Source: Adiantum capillus-veneris (Eukaryota > Streptophyta > Polypodiopsida > Polypodiales > Pteridaceae). Taken from it: a DNA stretch of 64,000 nucleotides. The notes beneath the pieces are model-generated. The model was not told the origin of the DNA. It ran no database searches and saw nothing but the letters and a program-made list of their open reading frames with translations. The number at the start of each line of letters is the position of its first letter. Position 1 is the first letter of the stretch. A program made the translations under genes and the position numbers. The stretch covers positions 54,972,209-55,036,208 of the forward strand of contig CM043971.1 in assembly GCA_014529385.2 (NCBI GenBank). The letters run 5' to 3'. This document shows, one piece after another, positions 9,284 to 20,905 of the stretch.

Positions 9284-10057
9284 GTACCGCCTGTTGCTCT
9301 GTACTCGGTAGCGCAAGAGAAAAAGCTCCTCCTTAAGCAAACCCAACCTCCGATCTTTAAGGGCGAGGGGGCAAATGTGGAGAGAGATGCGGAAGTATGG
9401 ATGGAAGCCATGGACGACTACTTTGAAGCTGCGGGGACCCAACCCGTAAATCAGACCATGCTTGCGATGTTCTGCTTAACTGGCGATGCCTAGATATGGT
9501 GGAAGCAACATTGCAGGGACATGGACATTAATGGATCTTCCTAGTCTTGGGAAGACATCAAAGCTACAATAATGGGGCGATATTTACCGCCTGCCTATAG
9601 AACCTTGAGGATGAATGAATTCTTTTCACTTCGGCAGCTGAATTCATCTGTCAAAGAATACTATGCAAAGTTTGTCACTCTTCGGAGATATGCTCCAAAG
9701 ATGACCTTGGAACAATAGGTGGCAAGGCTCTGCCAAGGACTAATCGATCCCCTGAATACTCGGTTGGAAGCTCTCAGACCGACGACGCTACAGGATGCCT
9801 TGTTGAGGGCCAAACCTCTAGCTCTCGAAGTACAAAGGGAAAATCAGAACAGAAGGAATCATTGGGCAAAGAGGGCAAGGACCACTGCTTGGGATAACAG
9901 ACCAGCCAACCAAGCGTATAACCAGCGCCCTATTGTGGCTACCACACAACCATGGAGTTCCCCGATGTTCGATGCTATGGTTGCGGTGAGCATGGACATT
10001 ACAGATCCAATTTCCCCAGGAACATTCAGGAAACCAACGCCAATGCCATACCCTTGA
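9284..10057 (+). pseudogene. Element A gag, capsid region
   Basis: The frame has the plant retrotransposon gag signature: a WMEAMDDYFE-like start (about codon 38), GDA followed by IWW near codon 70, then a long helical stretch ending LRPTTLQDAL. It forms the capsid-like particle around element RNA in the cytoplasm. Three in-frame TAG codons interrupt it at 9491, 9542 and 9716. The zinc knuckle expected at the end lies in a different frame (from 9952), so a small indel near 9900-9975 has occurred. No ATG with a clear context was found; the frame is open from 9284. Confidence 0.85.
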
Positions 10058-10548
10058 ATACCCGTGGGCGTGGCCAAACTAATGGAAGAGGAGGACGAGG
10101 AAGGATGAACAGAGGGCGAGGGCGTGGAGCTACCGCCAAAGTAAATGCCGCAGTGGTACAACCAACTGTGGGTGATGAAGCAGTGGAGAGGGCAACCCTA
10201 CATGCTGCAATTGACAATCCCAATGGTTGCGAGCAATACGCAGTCATTCATACGCCAGGATCTCTCCGAGGTGAACAAGTTAACTTCCTTATATATTGTG
10301 GTAGTACTCTTTCATTTCTTTCACCCCGATGCATGAGAAAGCTAAAGCTAGATAAGTATCCAACAAGCAAGCTAGTTGTAGAGTTAGCAAACGGCAAGGA
10401 GGTAGTATCTCAACATTCTGCAGGAAAAATCGACTTTGATTTAGGGGGACACCCAACTTTTGCCCAATTTCGAATCTTACCCTTAGGATTATTTAATGGG
10501 ATACTAGGGATGGACTGGCTAAAACAAAATAGGGCCCACATACATTGA
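9952..10548 (+). pseudogene. Element A zinc knuckle and aspartic protease
   Basis: The frame begins with CYGCGEHGHYRSN followed by Phe where the last Cys of the CCHC knuckle should be. An Arg/Gly-rich linker follows, then a retropepsin domain. The catalytic D-[ST]-G is changed to YCGS (LIYCGSTLSF near codon 120), so the active-site Asp is lost. The C-terminal GMDWL turn is intact. The frame ends at TGA 10546, while the next frame is already open from 10541, showing a one-base shift into pol. The domain would cut the polyprotein; this copy should not. Confidence 0.85.
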
Positions 10549-12133
10549 AGCCTTAATCCAGGGGGAAAATGGGAGACCTACGGCTACTCTAGTTAAGGCC
10601 AACAGACTTTTGAAGGGACTAAGGAAGGGTCATCAAATTTATGCGGTTAAACTCAACAAGGTGGACCAATCAGATACCTTACTTCGACCAAACTGGTTGA
10701 GGGAGTATGATGATGTATTCCCTGAAGACCTTACGAATCTTCCACCACATAGAGAGGTAGATCATGAGATTGAGACTATTCCTGGATGTGAACCTATCTC
10801 AAAAAGACCTTATAAGATGTCACTTCCAGAGGCCATCGAACTCAAAGAACAACTTAGGCAACTCATTGAGCAAGGATTCATTCGACCCAATACTTCTCCT
10901 TGGGGTGCTCCAGTTCTTTTTCAGAAGAAGAAGGATGGGACCTTAAGGCTATGCATAGACTACCAGGGACTGAACCAGGTAACTGTCAAGAACAAGTATC
11001 CAATTCCAAGGATTGACGAACTTTTGGACAGACTCCACGGCGCCAAAATATTTACAAAGATAGATCTAAGGTCAGGATATTACCAAATCAGGATCAAAGA
11101 ATCAGATATTCCAAAGACAGCTTTCAATACTAGGTATGGGCACTACGAGTTCACAGTAATGTCTTTTGGTCTAACAAACGCTCCTGCAAGCTTCAATCGA
11201 CTTATGCAGGATATTTTCAGACCTTACTTGGATGATTTTGTCTTGGTTTTCTTTGATGACATTCTGATCTACTCTAAGAACGAGGCAGATCACGAAGAAC
11301 ATGTTTGCAAAGTACTTGATCTTCTTCGAGAACACCAACTTTACGCTAAAGAGAGCAAGTGCGCTTTTTGCTCACCAAAAGTCAACTATCTTGGATTTGT
11401 CATATCAGCTGAGGGGATTTCAGTGGACCCAGACAAGGTCAAGGACATCGTTGATTGGCCTCAACCATCCACCGTCAGCGAAGTAAGAGGATTTCTTGGA
11501 ATAACGGGATGGTACAGGATTTTTGTCAAGGACTATGCACGTATTGCTGCACCTTTGACTGAACTCCTGAAGAAAGGGATGAGGATCGAATGGAAGACCG
11601 AGCACGAGTCTAGCTTTGCTAAACTAAAAGAGTTCTTGGTCTCAGCTCCTATTTTAAAGCTTCCAAATTTCAGTAAGGAATTTGAAGTAGCGACCAACGC
11701 TAGCAAATTTGCTCTAGGCGGAGTTCTTACTCAAGAAGGAAGACAAGTGGCGTATACTTCGCGAAAGCTGAGGGATCATGAGAAGAATTATCCTACTCAT
11801 GATTTGGAGCTTTTAGCAGTTATTCATGCGCTGAAGTTATGGAGACATTATCTTCTCGGACGCAAGTTTCAACTGGTTACAGACCACAAGTGCTTAAAAT
11901 GGATTTTTACTCAACCTATTCTCAATATGCGACAACGACGATGGATAGAGCTATTACAGGAATATGACCTGGACATAAAGTATAGACCAGGAAAGGAAAA
12001 TGCATTTGCAGATGGTCTTAGCCGAAAATCCTTTCTCGGAGCTATTTCTATTCCAAATAACCCTATCTGCGATAGAATCAAAGAAGCATCCTTGGTAGAT
12101 CCAGAGTACCAATGTATAGTATCTCTAGTCTAG
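10541..12133 (+). pseudogene. Element A reverse transcriptase and RNase H
   Basis: A long frame contains the full Ty3/gypsy RT. The start block RPYKMSLPE, the [13 protein letters not shown] helix, [10 protein letters not shown] and the catalytic FFDDILIYS (Asp pair at about codons 239-240 of this frame) are all present. The connection and RNase H follow: NASKFALGG (first catalytic Asp replaced by Asn), ELLAVIHAL and the third Asp in TDHKCLKW. It copies element RNA to DNA and removes the RNA strand. The frame closes at TAG 12131 and continues in phase into integrase, so the stop is a point change. Confidence 0.93.
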
Positions 12134-12772
12134 CAAAATAAGATGCCTGAAGCTAAAGATTACTCTCTTATGGGAGAATGTCTTTACTACAGACATAGAC
12201 TCTGTGTACCCAGAGATCCAGCCTTAAAGAAGACCATTTTGTATGAAGCACACGATAGCCCTACATCCGGACATCCAGGCTATGCTAAGACTCTTCATGC
12301 TGTCAGGAAAAGTTATTTTTGGTATGGAATGAAAGGGGACATACTTCTCTATGTGAGGCAATGTCTTTCTTGTCAGCGGATAAAGGCCGAAAGAATCAAG
12401 TTACCAGGGCAACTTCAACCTCTTGACATACCCCAGATGAAATGGGAATGCATCAGTATGGATTTTGTTACAGGATTACCTTCTACAGGAGGTTATGATT
12501 CTTTTTTCATGGTTGTTGATATGCTCACAAAAGTGGCTCATCTAATACCCGTAAAGACAACCTTTACTGCTTCAGATGTTAGTCGGGTATTCATCAAGGA
12601 GATTTTTAGGTTACATGGTCTACCCAAGCGTATCGTCAGTGATAGAGATGCCAAGTTTACATCAAAATTTTGGACTTCTCTTTTCCAGTCTATTGGGTCA
12701 CAATTAGCCTTTAGTACAGCGTATCATCCACAGACAGATGGGCAAACTGAGAGAGTTAATCAAGTCATCTAG
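12134..12772 (+). pseudogene. Element A integrase, zinc-binding and catalytic domains
   Basis: In phase with the RT frame after TAG 12131. The HHCC domain is seen as H-x-DSPTSG-H, then CLSC about 40 residues on. The catalytic DDE triad is MDFVTG, SDRDAKF and the Glu in DGQTERVNQ. This enzyme inserts the cDNA into chromosomes and produced the 5-bp duplication. The frame stops at TAG 12770, directly before the last helix, and continues in phase. Confidence 0.93.
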
Positions 12773-13495
12773 GACATTCTCAGAGCCTATTGTTCGCAAG
12801 AGCCAAAGAAGTGGTTACAATATCTACCTTTGGTGGAGTATGCTTACAACTCTTCCGAACACAGAAGCATTGGAATGTCACCTTTCAAAGCTCTTTATGG
12901 ACAGGACTGTTTAGCACCACTGAACTTCTCAGATCCAACCATCAGGGTAGAAGCCTCTAGAAAGATGTTAGAGGATATGGAAGCACAGACTAGAGCTATT
13001 CGCCAGGACATTCAGGCCGCTCAGGATAGACAGAAGCACTATGCAGATAAGAACCGTTCGGAAAGAGCTTTCAAAGAAGGAGATAAAGTTTTTCTGCGAG
13101 TCAGACCAAAGAAAAGCAACTTATCTCTAGGCAGATATAAGAAGCTAAGCCCAAGGTATTGTGGACCATTCGAGATCATTAAGGTTGTGAGTGACCAAGC
13201 TTACAAGCTAAAGTTACGTACAAACTTGAAGGTTCATGATGTATTCCACATCAGCTTACTCAAACCCTATATTCCTAACCCTGATCAATTCTTGGACTCA
13301 TATCAGATAGTCATGCTAGCACAAGGAGTTCTCGAGCTCCAACCTGACTACGTACTGGAAACAAGGGAAAGGAAGTTACACAACAGAACTATCACGGAGC
13401 ATCTGGTAAAGTGGAAGGATTACCCTGAAGAAGATGCAACTCGGGAGGACGAACCAACGCTCAAAAAAGATTACCCAAACACATTCTTGAGATGA
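12773..13495 (+). pseudogene. Element A integrase C-terminus with chromodomain
   Basis: It continues the integrase frame: YAYNSSEHRSIGMSPF, then the GPY/F module (LSPRYCGPFEI) and HDVFHISLLKPY. The end carries a chromodomain: the YVLETRERKL strand, HLVKWKDYPEEDATRE and a final helix ending KDYPNTFLR, stop TGA 13493. Chromodomains of this type bind modified histone H3 and steer integration into heterochromatin in known chromoviruses. One aromatic cage position, usually Trp in the ATWE motif, is Arg here (ATRE), which could weaken binding. Confidence 0.92.
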
Positions 13496-13512
13496 GGACA
13501 TCTCAAATTTTT

Positions 13513-13526
13513 CACGTTGGGGAGGT
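13513..13526 (+). other. Element A polypurine tract
   Basis: CACGTTGGGGAGGT lies directly before the TG of the 3' LTR. The GGGGAGG core is the primer for plus-strand DNA synthesis. Confidence 0.75.
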
Positions 13527-14187
13527 TGTAAGGTCTCTGACCCCGATCATAAAAGCACCATTGTACCATGAAACGAACATAATGAAAAAAGTTACTATTT
13601 TTAGCAGTTTTCTAAATTCTGTCAGTGCCATAATGTTCAGAATTTTTGAAAGCTTCGAAATGTGAGTTAAAATAATTTTTGTAAAAAACTTCCAAAAATA
13701 GCAAGTTTTTGGTCACCCAACCCGTCCAGTTTTGATCGTCTCGAAAAACTGCACCCGTACCACAAATTTGAAAAAATGCATTTTTGGACCCCGAGGGCTG
13801 CTAAATATGGCAGGTACTCGGGCCATTACGCCTTAGTTAGAGCTTTCTATAGCAATTTTCGGCATCAAAATCCGACTCGTATGACCCATTTTAGCCTAGA
13901 ATCAAATTTTCTCAAAATTGCCCGGGGAGGTACCGGGGCCCCGGGACTGTGTGGGAACAGGTTCCAGCCCACTCCAGATCAGCTTTAGCAGCTAGGAGGT
14001 GCCCTCTTGCTTTGTGGGAGTCCTGGGAGAGTTTCCAAGACAGCAACTCAGTCTCAGAACCAGTTAACCAAGCCAACCTGACACTTGGTGGGCAGGGAAC
14101 TGGACTTGCCATGCTTAACTGGAGAAGCTTCCAGATGCATTTAGCAACCCAGATTGATTTTTAGCTTGAGGAGGCCTATTTAAAGAC

Positions 14188-14189
<2 letters not shown>

Positions 14190-14229
<40 letters not shown>

Positions 14230-14248
14230 GCTCACACACACACACAGT

Positions 14249-14285
<37 letters not shown>

Positions 14286-14301
14286 CACACCTACACACAC
14301 T
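14190..14301. repeat. AC microsatellite in 3' LTR
   Basis: Counterpart of 6312-6407, longer and differently interrupted. Confidence 0.95.
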
Positions 14302-15118
14302 CTAGGAAGGTGCTGCCGGAACACACACCTTTTGAAGGAGAAGCAAGGAGGGAGGTGCTGTCAAATTCTCGCCTCAAGAAGCTCGGTTAGATCAGAGAAT
14401 CAAGAGGATTATCAGCCCTTAATCACGGTAACCACGGTTTAATTAATGCTTTCTGTAAATCCTTTTCATTACCATCTAAATTTCTCGTCTATTATGCTTA
14501 TTCCTAGTCGTAATTCTCTATAATTACTCTCTAAATTCTCATTAACCATATTCTATTATGTAATCATCATTCCATAGCTGAATTATCAGCCATTCATCAC
14601 TCTCAATTAATGATTAGAGCATAATTACCAGAATTTTCTCTCTCTAGGCAGTATAGTACTTAATCGGTAAGCTAGTGATTGTGTAGATTGAAGAGAATCA
14701 CTCTTTCTATCACTCATTAACATTGTAGCTTAATTAAAATTCACTTCTCTTACGCATTAAGATGCAATTAAGGAGAAATTAATCTGTCATTAAGTCTCTA
14801 TGAATTGACCATCCTCACACATATGCATAAGGTAAATTTGCATCATCTATTTGCTAGGAAATAGTTTAATCATACTTAATTCAATTCTCTAGTAATTCCA
14901 ATAGTGAAATCCTAATTATTCTTAATCCAGTGAGTCAAATAATTATCTTAGAGCCAGTTCCCATAGGATTATGTGCCATCCTTAATGATTGCTTTATGAA
15001 AAATCTAGGTCTAGCATATAGGAGGGATTAATTAATGTCACTAATCTACCCATTGGACTGCTATGATGCTCGCGAACCTTAGCTCTTTCTCCAAGCTAAT
15101 CATTTAAAGTAGTGAAAA

Positions 15119-15259
15119 ATGGCCCCGGTTAAGAGGACTCGCTTTGGTGGAGCCCACGACCACGAGGCAGGAACGAGCAAGGTGAACGGGAAGGGAAAAG
15201 CTCCCATGGAGGAACAAATACCGGCCATCTCACGGGCCATCGACGAAGAAATGGAAGAG
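15119..15259 (+). CDS. LTR reading frame, 3' LTR copy
   Basis: Same 47-codon frame as 7226-7366, starting MAPVKRTRFGG and keeping the acidic end and a GAG|GTAGAT donor at 15259. Differences between the two copies alter a few residues but leave no stop. From the 3' LTR it would be read only if that LTR drives downstream transcription. Confidence 0.4.
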
Positions 15260-15555
15260 GTAGATCATAATTTCATTGAAGTTGTTTAATTTAACATTGC
15301 ACACGTTTAGTTAGGAATGAAAATATCCCCAAACATGTTGGAGAAATCCAACGGAAACCTCGGCATTGAATTCATTGTACACTAAGTTCTAAAGTAGGAA
15401 GGAAATGACTGATGGGTATGCTGGTTGCAATTAGGAAAGAATGTCTGCTAGGGAAAATTTAGATCGACATGTTCATTTTATTTCCAATGTTGAATCAGTC
15501 CTGACCCCCCTACTGATCACAGGGGGTAGAGTTCCTCGTTAAGGGCTCTTGAATC

Positions 15556-15674
15556 CACGACTTGCTTTCTATGCGGTGGATACCCACGACTTGCTTTCTA
15601 TGCGGTGGGAACCCACGTCTTGCTTTCTATGCGGTGGGAGTGTCCATGACGTGCTTTCTATGCGGTGGACATAC
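15556..15674. repeat. Four 28-31 bp tandem units in 3' LTR
   Basis: Counterpart of 7663-7781, same copy number. Confidence 0.9.
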
Positions 15675-16343
15675 CTAGTTGGATGGGCAGCTAGGCGACA
15701 ACGGGAGGAGTGAACTCTCGCTGGAGGGGGGATGTTGTACCTCCAGAACATTGGAACTTTTATGAATAAGTTTGAGTAGAATTTTTACTAGAATTCTGTC
15801 TTGGTGTTGTTTGCAATACTGGTTGAAGGGCTGTATTAACGAACAATGTGATTCGGAATTAAACAAGGAATCTTTATGTTGAACAACCTTTGTGGTAGGA
15901 ATTAGGTCACACAAGGAAGTGTGAGTGTGGGGGTGGAAAGTGGGGGCTTGGCTCAGGTTGCCAATGCCTACGAGATGGGTGGTCCCGATTGGTCGGAAAC
16001 TCTCTGTCCCCATTGTGATTACTTCGATATTAGTAATACTCATTGCCCCTAGAGCGGTGAAATATCGAGTGTACTTGCCTTTGAAACATGGGGAAAAAGG
16101 CGCTCGGGGTTTCTCTCCTCTTGGAAGGTGGGTCTTAGGATCGCTAGATAGTTCGAGTACGCTTCCCCTGCGAGGTGGAGCTAGATCTCCCTGCTAGTAG
16201 GCTTGAACTCGACTCACTTTGTAATGAGAGATCGTCCGCTAGTCGAATCCTGAACCATTTTGTTTGCTTCCGCAATAGATCTAGTGGCCTACTGGGTTCA
16301 CCATCAGATCCGCCATTGGAAACGGCGTGGTGGGGACCTCACA

Positions 16344-16348
16344 CGACA
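16344..16348. other. Target-site duplication CGACA, right copy (element A)
   Basis: Directly follows the CA end of the 3' LTR and matches 5643-5647. Confidence 0.95.
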
Positions 16349-17113
16349 AAATCATCAACTTGTCGAAATTGCAATGTGATTTCACAAATCTCTAGTTGGG
16401 CATGACCACAACACAAATCAATCATCAAAATTGAAAAATCAGTAAGCACACATTGATTTTTAGGGGCACAAACAAGGGCAAAATAGTGCACACACACCTA
16501 AAATTAAGCATACACACACTCAATTAGAATACACACAGACTTGATTTTAGTGCACACACACTTGATTGACCATTCAAGCATGCAATTAGATTAATTAGGC
16601 ACACAATTAGCAACACACATTCACCAATTACCAATTGAACTTGTCAATTTTATATGCCGCCAAATCTGTAAAATTTTGGCATTACGATGGCATGAAAACA
16701 AACAATTTAAAAATTTTCAGAGCATCATAGCATCAACATTGCATTGCAATTAACATAGCATCAACATTGCATAAGCATTGACATTACATTGCATAATTGT
16801 AAAGTCTCTACACAATTCTACACATGTTTAGATTCTAGGGAGGTTGAGAATACCACCTTGATTACCTTTCCATTGAAGCGATTGAACGGTTGAAAGCTCC
16901 AATCCTTGGTAGAAAATTAGTGTGTAAGTTAGCAAAAGTTAGTGAAATTAGCAAGGGGTTAGTGTAAAATTAGAGTGTGTAAACACACAATAGGCAAGAT
17001 ACGGTGACAAATTAGGGAATAATGAACACATTGCTTCATGCACACATATCCAAATTCAATAAAAACATAAACAACAAGTGAATCCGATTATGCCACAATT
17101 ACACTAGCGTAAG

Positions 17114-17137
17114 CCATTGTCCCCGGCTGGCGCCAAA
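17114..17137 (-). other. Element B primer binding site
   Basis: The minus strand reads TTTGGCGCCAGCCGGGGACA. Compare TGGCGCCGTTGCCGGGGA, complementary to the 3' end of plant tRNA-Asp as I recall it. It abuts the LTR end CTCAACA. Confidence 0.8.
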
Positions 17138-18042
17138 TGTTGAGGGCTCCATCGTTGCATAGCTCCAATGACCAACACAATTATCAATCCGGAGGGATGA
17201 GCTACCCGGCTAGGGCATGGAAACACTCACACGATTAGTGAGCTAATCATGGCAACATGAATGGTTAACTCTATGAGGTGAGCTTCTTGGCCTATGAAGG
17301 AGCTAATCCACAATGATGGGTAATCTCTACATCCACTTCCTTTCACCTCCAATCAACCCAATCACACACATTAATGATTGCAAGACGCACACAACACTAA
17401 TCCTATCATGCAACATATTAATCACAAGCACACACACATAGATCTCTCGAGAACCACACTCCCAATGAAACCTACATGCACACACAAGCAAGAGAAGGCA
17501 ATCACACAAGATTAAAGAGGGATTAACCACTAATTAGTTACAATCTAGCTAATCAAAGCATCATTAGCAATCACAAGAAGCATGAGAGAGGCATAGTGAA
17601 AGAGAATTAAGCATTGATTAGTGTTAATCAAGTCACATGAGCAAGGAGAAGCTCTAGGACTCCATAGCCACACACCTCAAGAGCTCTCACCAAAGAGTGT
17701 TCTCAACAAATGAGCTTGAAAACCCTAATTTCTTTTACACACTGCCTTATATATCTAGGGTAAAAATATGCAATGTATGGGCACCCAAGGCCTTTAGGGC
17801 TCCATCACTTATTGAATTTGCTACCTAGGCACACTAACTAACCTATTATTTATAGCTTGGAACTCCCATTGATCCCATAACACATTAAAATATTACAATG
17901 GCTTGAAATAAGTCGTGAATTTACAATACGTGACCATTTTGAAAAAATGTGTAACTCCAATCTTTACCAATTCTTCCTATTGATCTTCGATGTGAATCCG
18001 ATCTTTAATAGCTTTTGTTAATTGACGTTGACTCAGCTAACA
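17138..18042 (-). repeat. Element B 5' LTR, 905 bp
   Basis: Begins TGTTAGCTGAGTC (from 18042) and ends CCCTCAACA. Shared blocks with 23874-24876 include the start, the TTATTTCAAGCCATTGTAAT segment and the AAAGGCCTTGG segment. Confidence 0.85.
17846..17854 (-). promoter_or_regulatory. TATA box in element B LTR
   Basis: The minus strand reads TATAAATAA inside GTTCCAAGCTATAAATAATA, about 190 bp into the LTR. In element D the same place reads CTGTAAAGAA, a damaged box. Confidence 0.55.
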
Positions 18043-18189
18043 CACAAAATGACAAAATAGCTTGTGAAATACTACTGCATGTAGTGGAAACGGAGGCTGA
18101 AATGAGCCCGAATCAGAAATCTGAGCAGACTAAGCACTTTGAGCTATCTCAAAATTTTTATCGACCTACGAATGCTCGCCAGAATTTTG
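18043..18189 (-). mobile_element. Inverted copia leader fragment (C0)
   Basis: Read on the minus strand, this matches the untranslated leader of the copia family seen in C1 and C2. It is the left arm of an inverted repeat whose right arm (18190-18262) is the same leader of C1 in plus orientation. Shared text includes GTGGAAACGGAGGCTGAAAT and its complement. Element B is inserted into it at 18042/18043. Confidence 0.75.
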
Positions 18190-18393
18190 ATTTGGGCTCA
18201 TTTCGACCTCCGTTTCCACTACAGGCAGTACTGCACAGGCTATGTCGTCATTTTGTGCAAAATTTCTGTCAATGCCGTTTTCTGCATAACATGTGCCTTA
18301 TAGTCTTCCACGGTGTGTGCTATATAGCACAGGTTGTTCCCACTCCGTTTCTCCTATTTTCGGGCAGTTTTCACATCAGGTGCAGCATTTACC

Positions 18394-19400
18394 ATGGCTG
18401 ACAACAACAACACAGATGTGTTCAAGATGTTTGCTGCTGAGGACAGGTTGGATGGGGACAACTACCCTATGTGGGCTTATATGATGCAACATGTTCTTGT
18501 GTCAAAGGGTGTCTGGAACATTGTGTAGGGCATTGATGTACGTCCTATTTCTGAGGATGTAGGCGATGTTGAGGATGTTGCAGGTCTTGCTGCAAGGATT
18601 GCAGCTATTAGAGTTGTTTTGCCTACGGCAGAACAAGCTCGTTGGGATGTTAAGGATGCGCAGGCTCATGCATTGATTGCGTTGTCTGTGAAGCGCACCA
18701 TTGTTCCTCACATCCGTTCAGCAAAATCTGCAAAACAGGCTTGGGATATTTTAGCAGGTCTTTATGCAAGCCGCAATGAGGCTAAAATTGCTTTGCTGCG
18801 TAAAGAGCTGGAGTCGAAGATTATGCATGAGGAAGATGATATGGACGCTTTCCTTGCTAGTGTCAAGGATATCAATGAGCATCTTATTTCTGCAGGTGAA
18901 GTCATTTCAGACAGTTCCCTTGTGCAGACTGTTCTTGATGCCTTACCAGATTCCTACCAGACTTTTGCTAGTACTTGGAGACTGATGACCTAAGGAAATC
19001 CTGAAGTTGTCAAGTTTGATGCATTATGCACATTGCTGTTGCAAGAGTCACTTTCCAGAAAAAACAGGACTAGGCAGCGTGCAGTTGAACAGGCTTTTAT
19101 TGCTTCTCAAAGAAAGGGTGGTAATAGTAATGCAGCCACTTCTTATGGTTCTGCTGCGAGTGGCAAAAAATCTGTTCCGAATGCTTCTGCTGGCAGTACT
19201 TCGTCTGGCAATTCTGGTGATAAGGGCAAAAAGAAGATGCGTTGCCATTATTGTAAATCCAATGATCACTTGATCAAGTCGTGTCCTAAGTTGAAGGCCA
19301 AAGAGGCTAAGACGAAAGAGGGTGGTTCCACTGCAAATGCTGGTTCCACTACAAATGCAGCCATTGTTGAGTCTTCTGTGAAAGGAGACTGTGTTGCTGA
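18394..19400 (+). pseudogene. C1 gag with zinc knuckle
   Basis: ATG at 18394 (MADNNNTDVF) opens a copia-type gag: LDGDNYPMWAYMM near codon 20, then the UBN2-like capsid region with AKQAWDIL and MDAFLASVKDI. A CCHC knuckle, CHYCKSNDHLIKSC, is at about 19240-19282. It packages element RNA. In-frame TAG at 18526 and TAA at 18991 interrupt it; C2 has Gln codons at both places, so both are C-to-T changes. Confidence 0.92.
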
Positions 19401-20905
19401 TGTTGATGCAGAATGGGCTTTTAGCGCAGAGTGCACTTACAATCCTGCTCTCCATGACGCATGCTTGTCAGTTGCTGCAGATTCACATGTGTGGTATTTC
19501 GACAGTGGTGCTACAAAGCACATTACCTCACATCGTGAATTGTTTACCTCTCTCGAGTCTGTCCCTCATGGGAATTCAGTCACTTGTGCCAACAACACCT
19601 CTTATCCAGTTCAGGAAGTTGAAAAGATTGTGCTTATTACTGCTAATGGCAGTTCTTTCACACTTGTTGATGCACTTTATGTATCTGGGATCAAGAAGAA
19701 TCTCCTGTCTGTATCCGCATTTGCTAGACTTGGACTTGTAGTCAAATTTGTGGATGACAGATGTACAGTTCATGATCTTAGTTTTGGTGATGAAATTGTT
19801 GCATCTGGGCTTTTGTGCCGTGGGTTGTATAAGCTCACTTTGTATGACAAGTGTGAAAAAAACTTTGCAAATGCTGTTGCAGATTCAAGGGCTATTTCAT
19901 ATGCAAAACTTTGGCATGCACGTTTTGGTCATCTGAATATTGCCAGTTTGCTGCGTTTGCAGAAATCTGATATGGTTGCTTCTTTGCCGCCTCTTGAAGC
20001 ACCTTTCAAACATGTTTGTGAAGGCTGTATTTTGGGTAAGATGCAGCGTTCTAAATTTCCAAAGGATGGTTCAGTTTGGGCCACATGCAGGTTGCAACTT
20101 GTGCATAGTGATGTTTGTGGGCCCATGCAAACTCCGTCCTTGGGCAATTACTTGTACTTCGTGACTTTCATTGATGATTACTCCAGGCATGCATGGGTAT
20201 TTCCGCTTAAAGCAAAGTCCAAAGTTTTTATGTGCTTCAAACAATTTTTGGCTATGGCTGAAAAAAGTCTCGAAATGTACTATGGGCACCCTCCGTTCTG
20301 ATCGAGGGGGGGAGTATATGTCTCATGAATTTAATGCATTTCTGGCTAGTCGTGGGATCAAACACCAATGTACAGTGCCTTATACACCTCAGCAAAATGG
20401 TGTTGCTGAGAGGAAAAACAGGTCACTAACGGAAATGGCACGATGTATGGTCAAAAGACAAGCTTTGCCGCATTCTTTTTGGATTGAGACCATTATGTGT
20501 GCCACTTATGTACTTAACAGGTGTCCTACGAAAGCTTTGCAGTCTATTACTCCATATGAAGCATGGCATGATAGAAAGCCTTCTATTGAGCACATGCGTG
20601 TTTTTGGCTGTTTGGCATATGCTTTGGTGCCACAAGTGCAACGCAGAAAATTGGATGATCAGGCTATCAAATGTATTTTTGTTGGTTATAGTGCTGAAAG
20701 CAAAGGTTACAGGTTATATCATCTGCAAGAAAAACGTATTCTGGTTTCACGGGATGTAGTGTTTGTGGAAGATTCTGTTCAGCCCTTGCTGTCGCTATCA
20801 TGTACTAGAGACAGTAATGTAAGCTCACAGGACATTTATGACACTTTGTTGCCTCTTTTCAGTGGTGGAAATACGAATGTAAGTTCCAATGAGGCAAATG
20901 CATAG
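19401..20905 (+). pseudogene. C1 protease and integrase
   Basis: The protease shows WYFDSGATKHIT with intact D-S-G at about 19494-19530. The integrase follows with the GAG-pre-integrase zinc motif (LWHARFGHLN ... CEGCILGK), the catalytic blocks VHSDVCGPM and SDRGGEYMSHEF, and Glu in QQNGVAERKN. The frame slips near 20260-20300, where the reading moves between overlapping frames, and a TAG at 20903 closes it (Gln in C2). Order protease-integrase-RT is diagnostic for copia. Confidence 0.92.

Larger units (their letters stand above)
5648..16343 (+). mobile_element. Element A: complete Ty3/gypsy chromovirus, 10.7 kb
   Basis: Two direct LTRs (TG...CA) of about 2.8 kb flank a primer site, an unknown ORF, gag, zinc knuckle and protease, reverse transcriptase, RNase H, integrase and a C-terminal chromodomain. 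A perfect 5-bp duplication, CGACA, borders it. The RT-then-integrase order plus chromodomain defines the chromovirus branch of Ty3/gypsy. LTRs differ mainly by scattered substitutions and microsatellite length, so insertion is fairly recent. Reading frames carry six TAG stops and two frame changes, so this copy is probably inactive. It is inserted into the leader of element B. Unusual features are the long LTR containing a possible coding exon and an ORF ahead of gag. Confidence 0.95.
13527..16343 (+). repeat. Element A 3' LTR, 2817 bp
   Basis: Begins TGTAAGGTCTCTGACC and ends CCTCACA, then the CGACA duplication. It is collinear with 5648-8449. The length difference is concentrated near the AC tract. 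Confidence 0.95.
16349..18042 (-). mobile_element. Element B: Ty3/gypsy 5' LTR and leader, minus strand
   Basis: On the minus strand, an LTR (18042 to 17138) is followed directly by TTTGGCGCCAGCCGGGGACA, a primer site of the tRNA-Asp type common in Tat and Athila-like plant gypsy elements. Then comes about 790 bp of AC-rich, non-coding leader down to 16349, where element A is inserted. The internal region should resume left of 5643. The LTR is a diverged relative of 23874-24876 (element D) in opposite orientation. The right flank is a minus-strand copia leader. Confidence 0.8.

Noticed and set aside
9859-10247. Minus-strand frames over A gag/protease
   Set aside because: Shadows of the true plus-strand frames.
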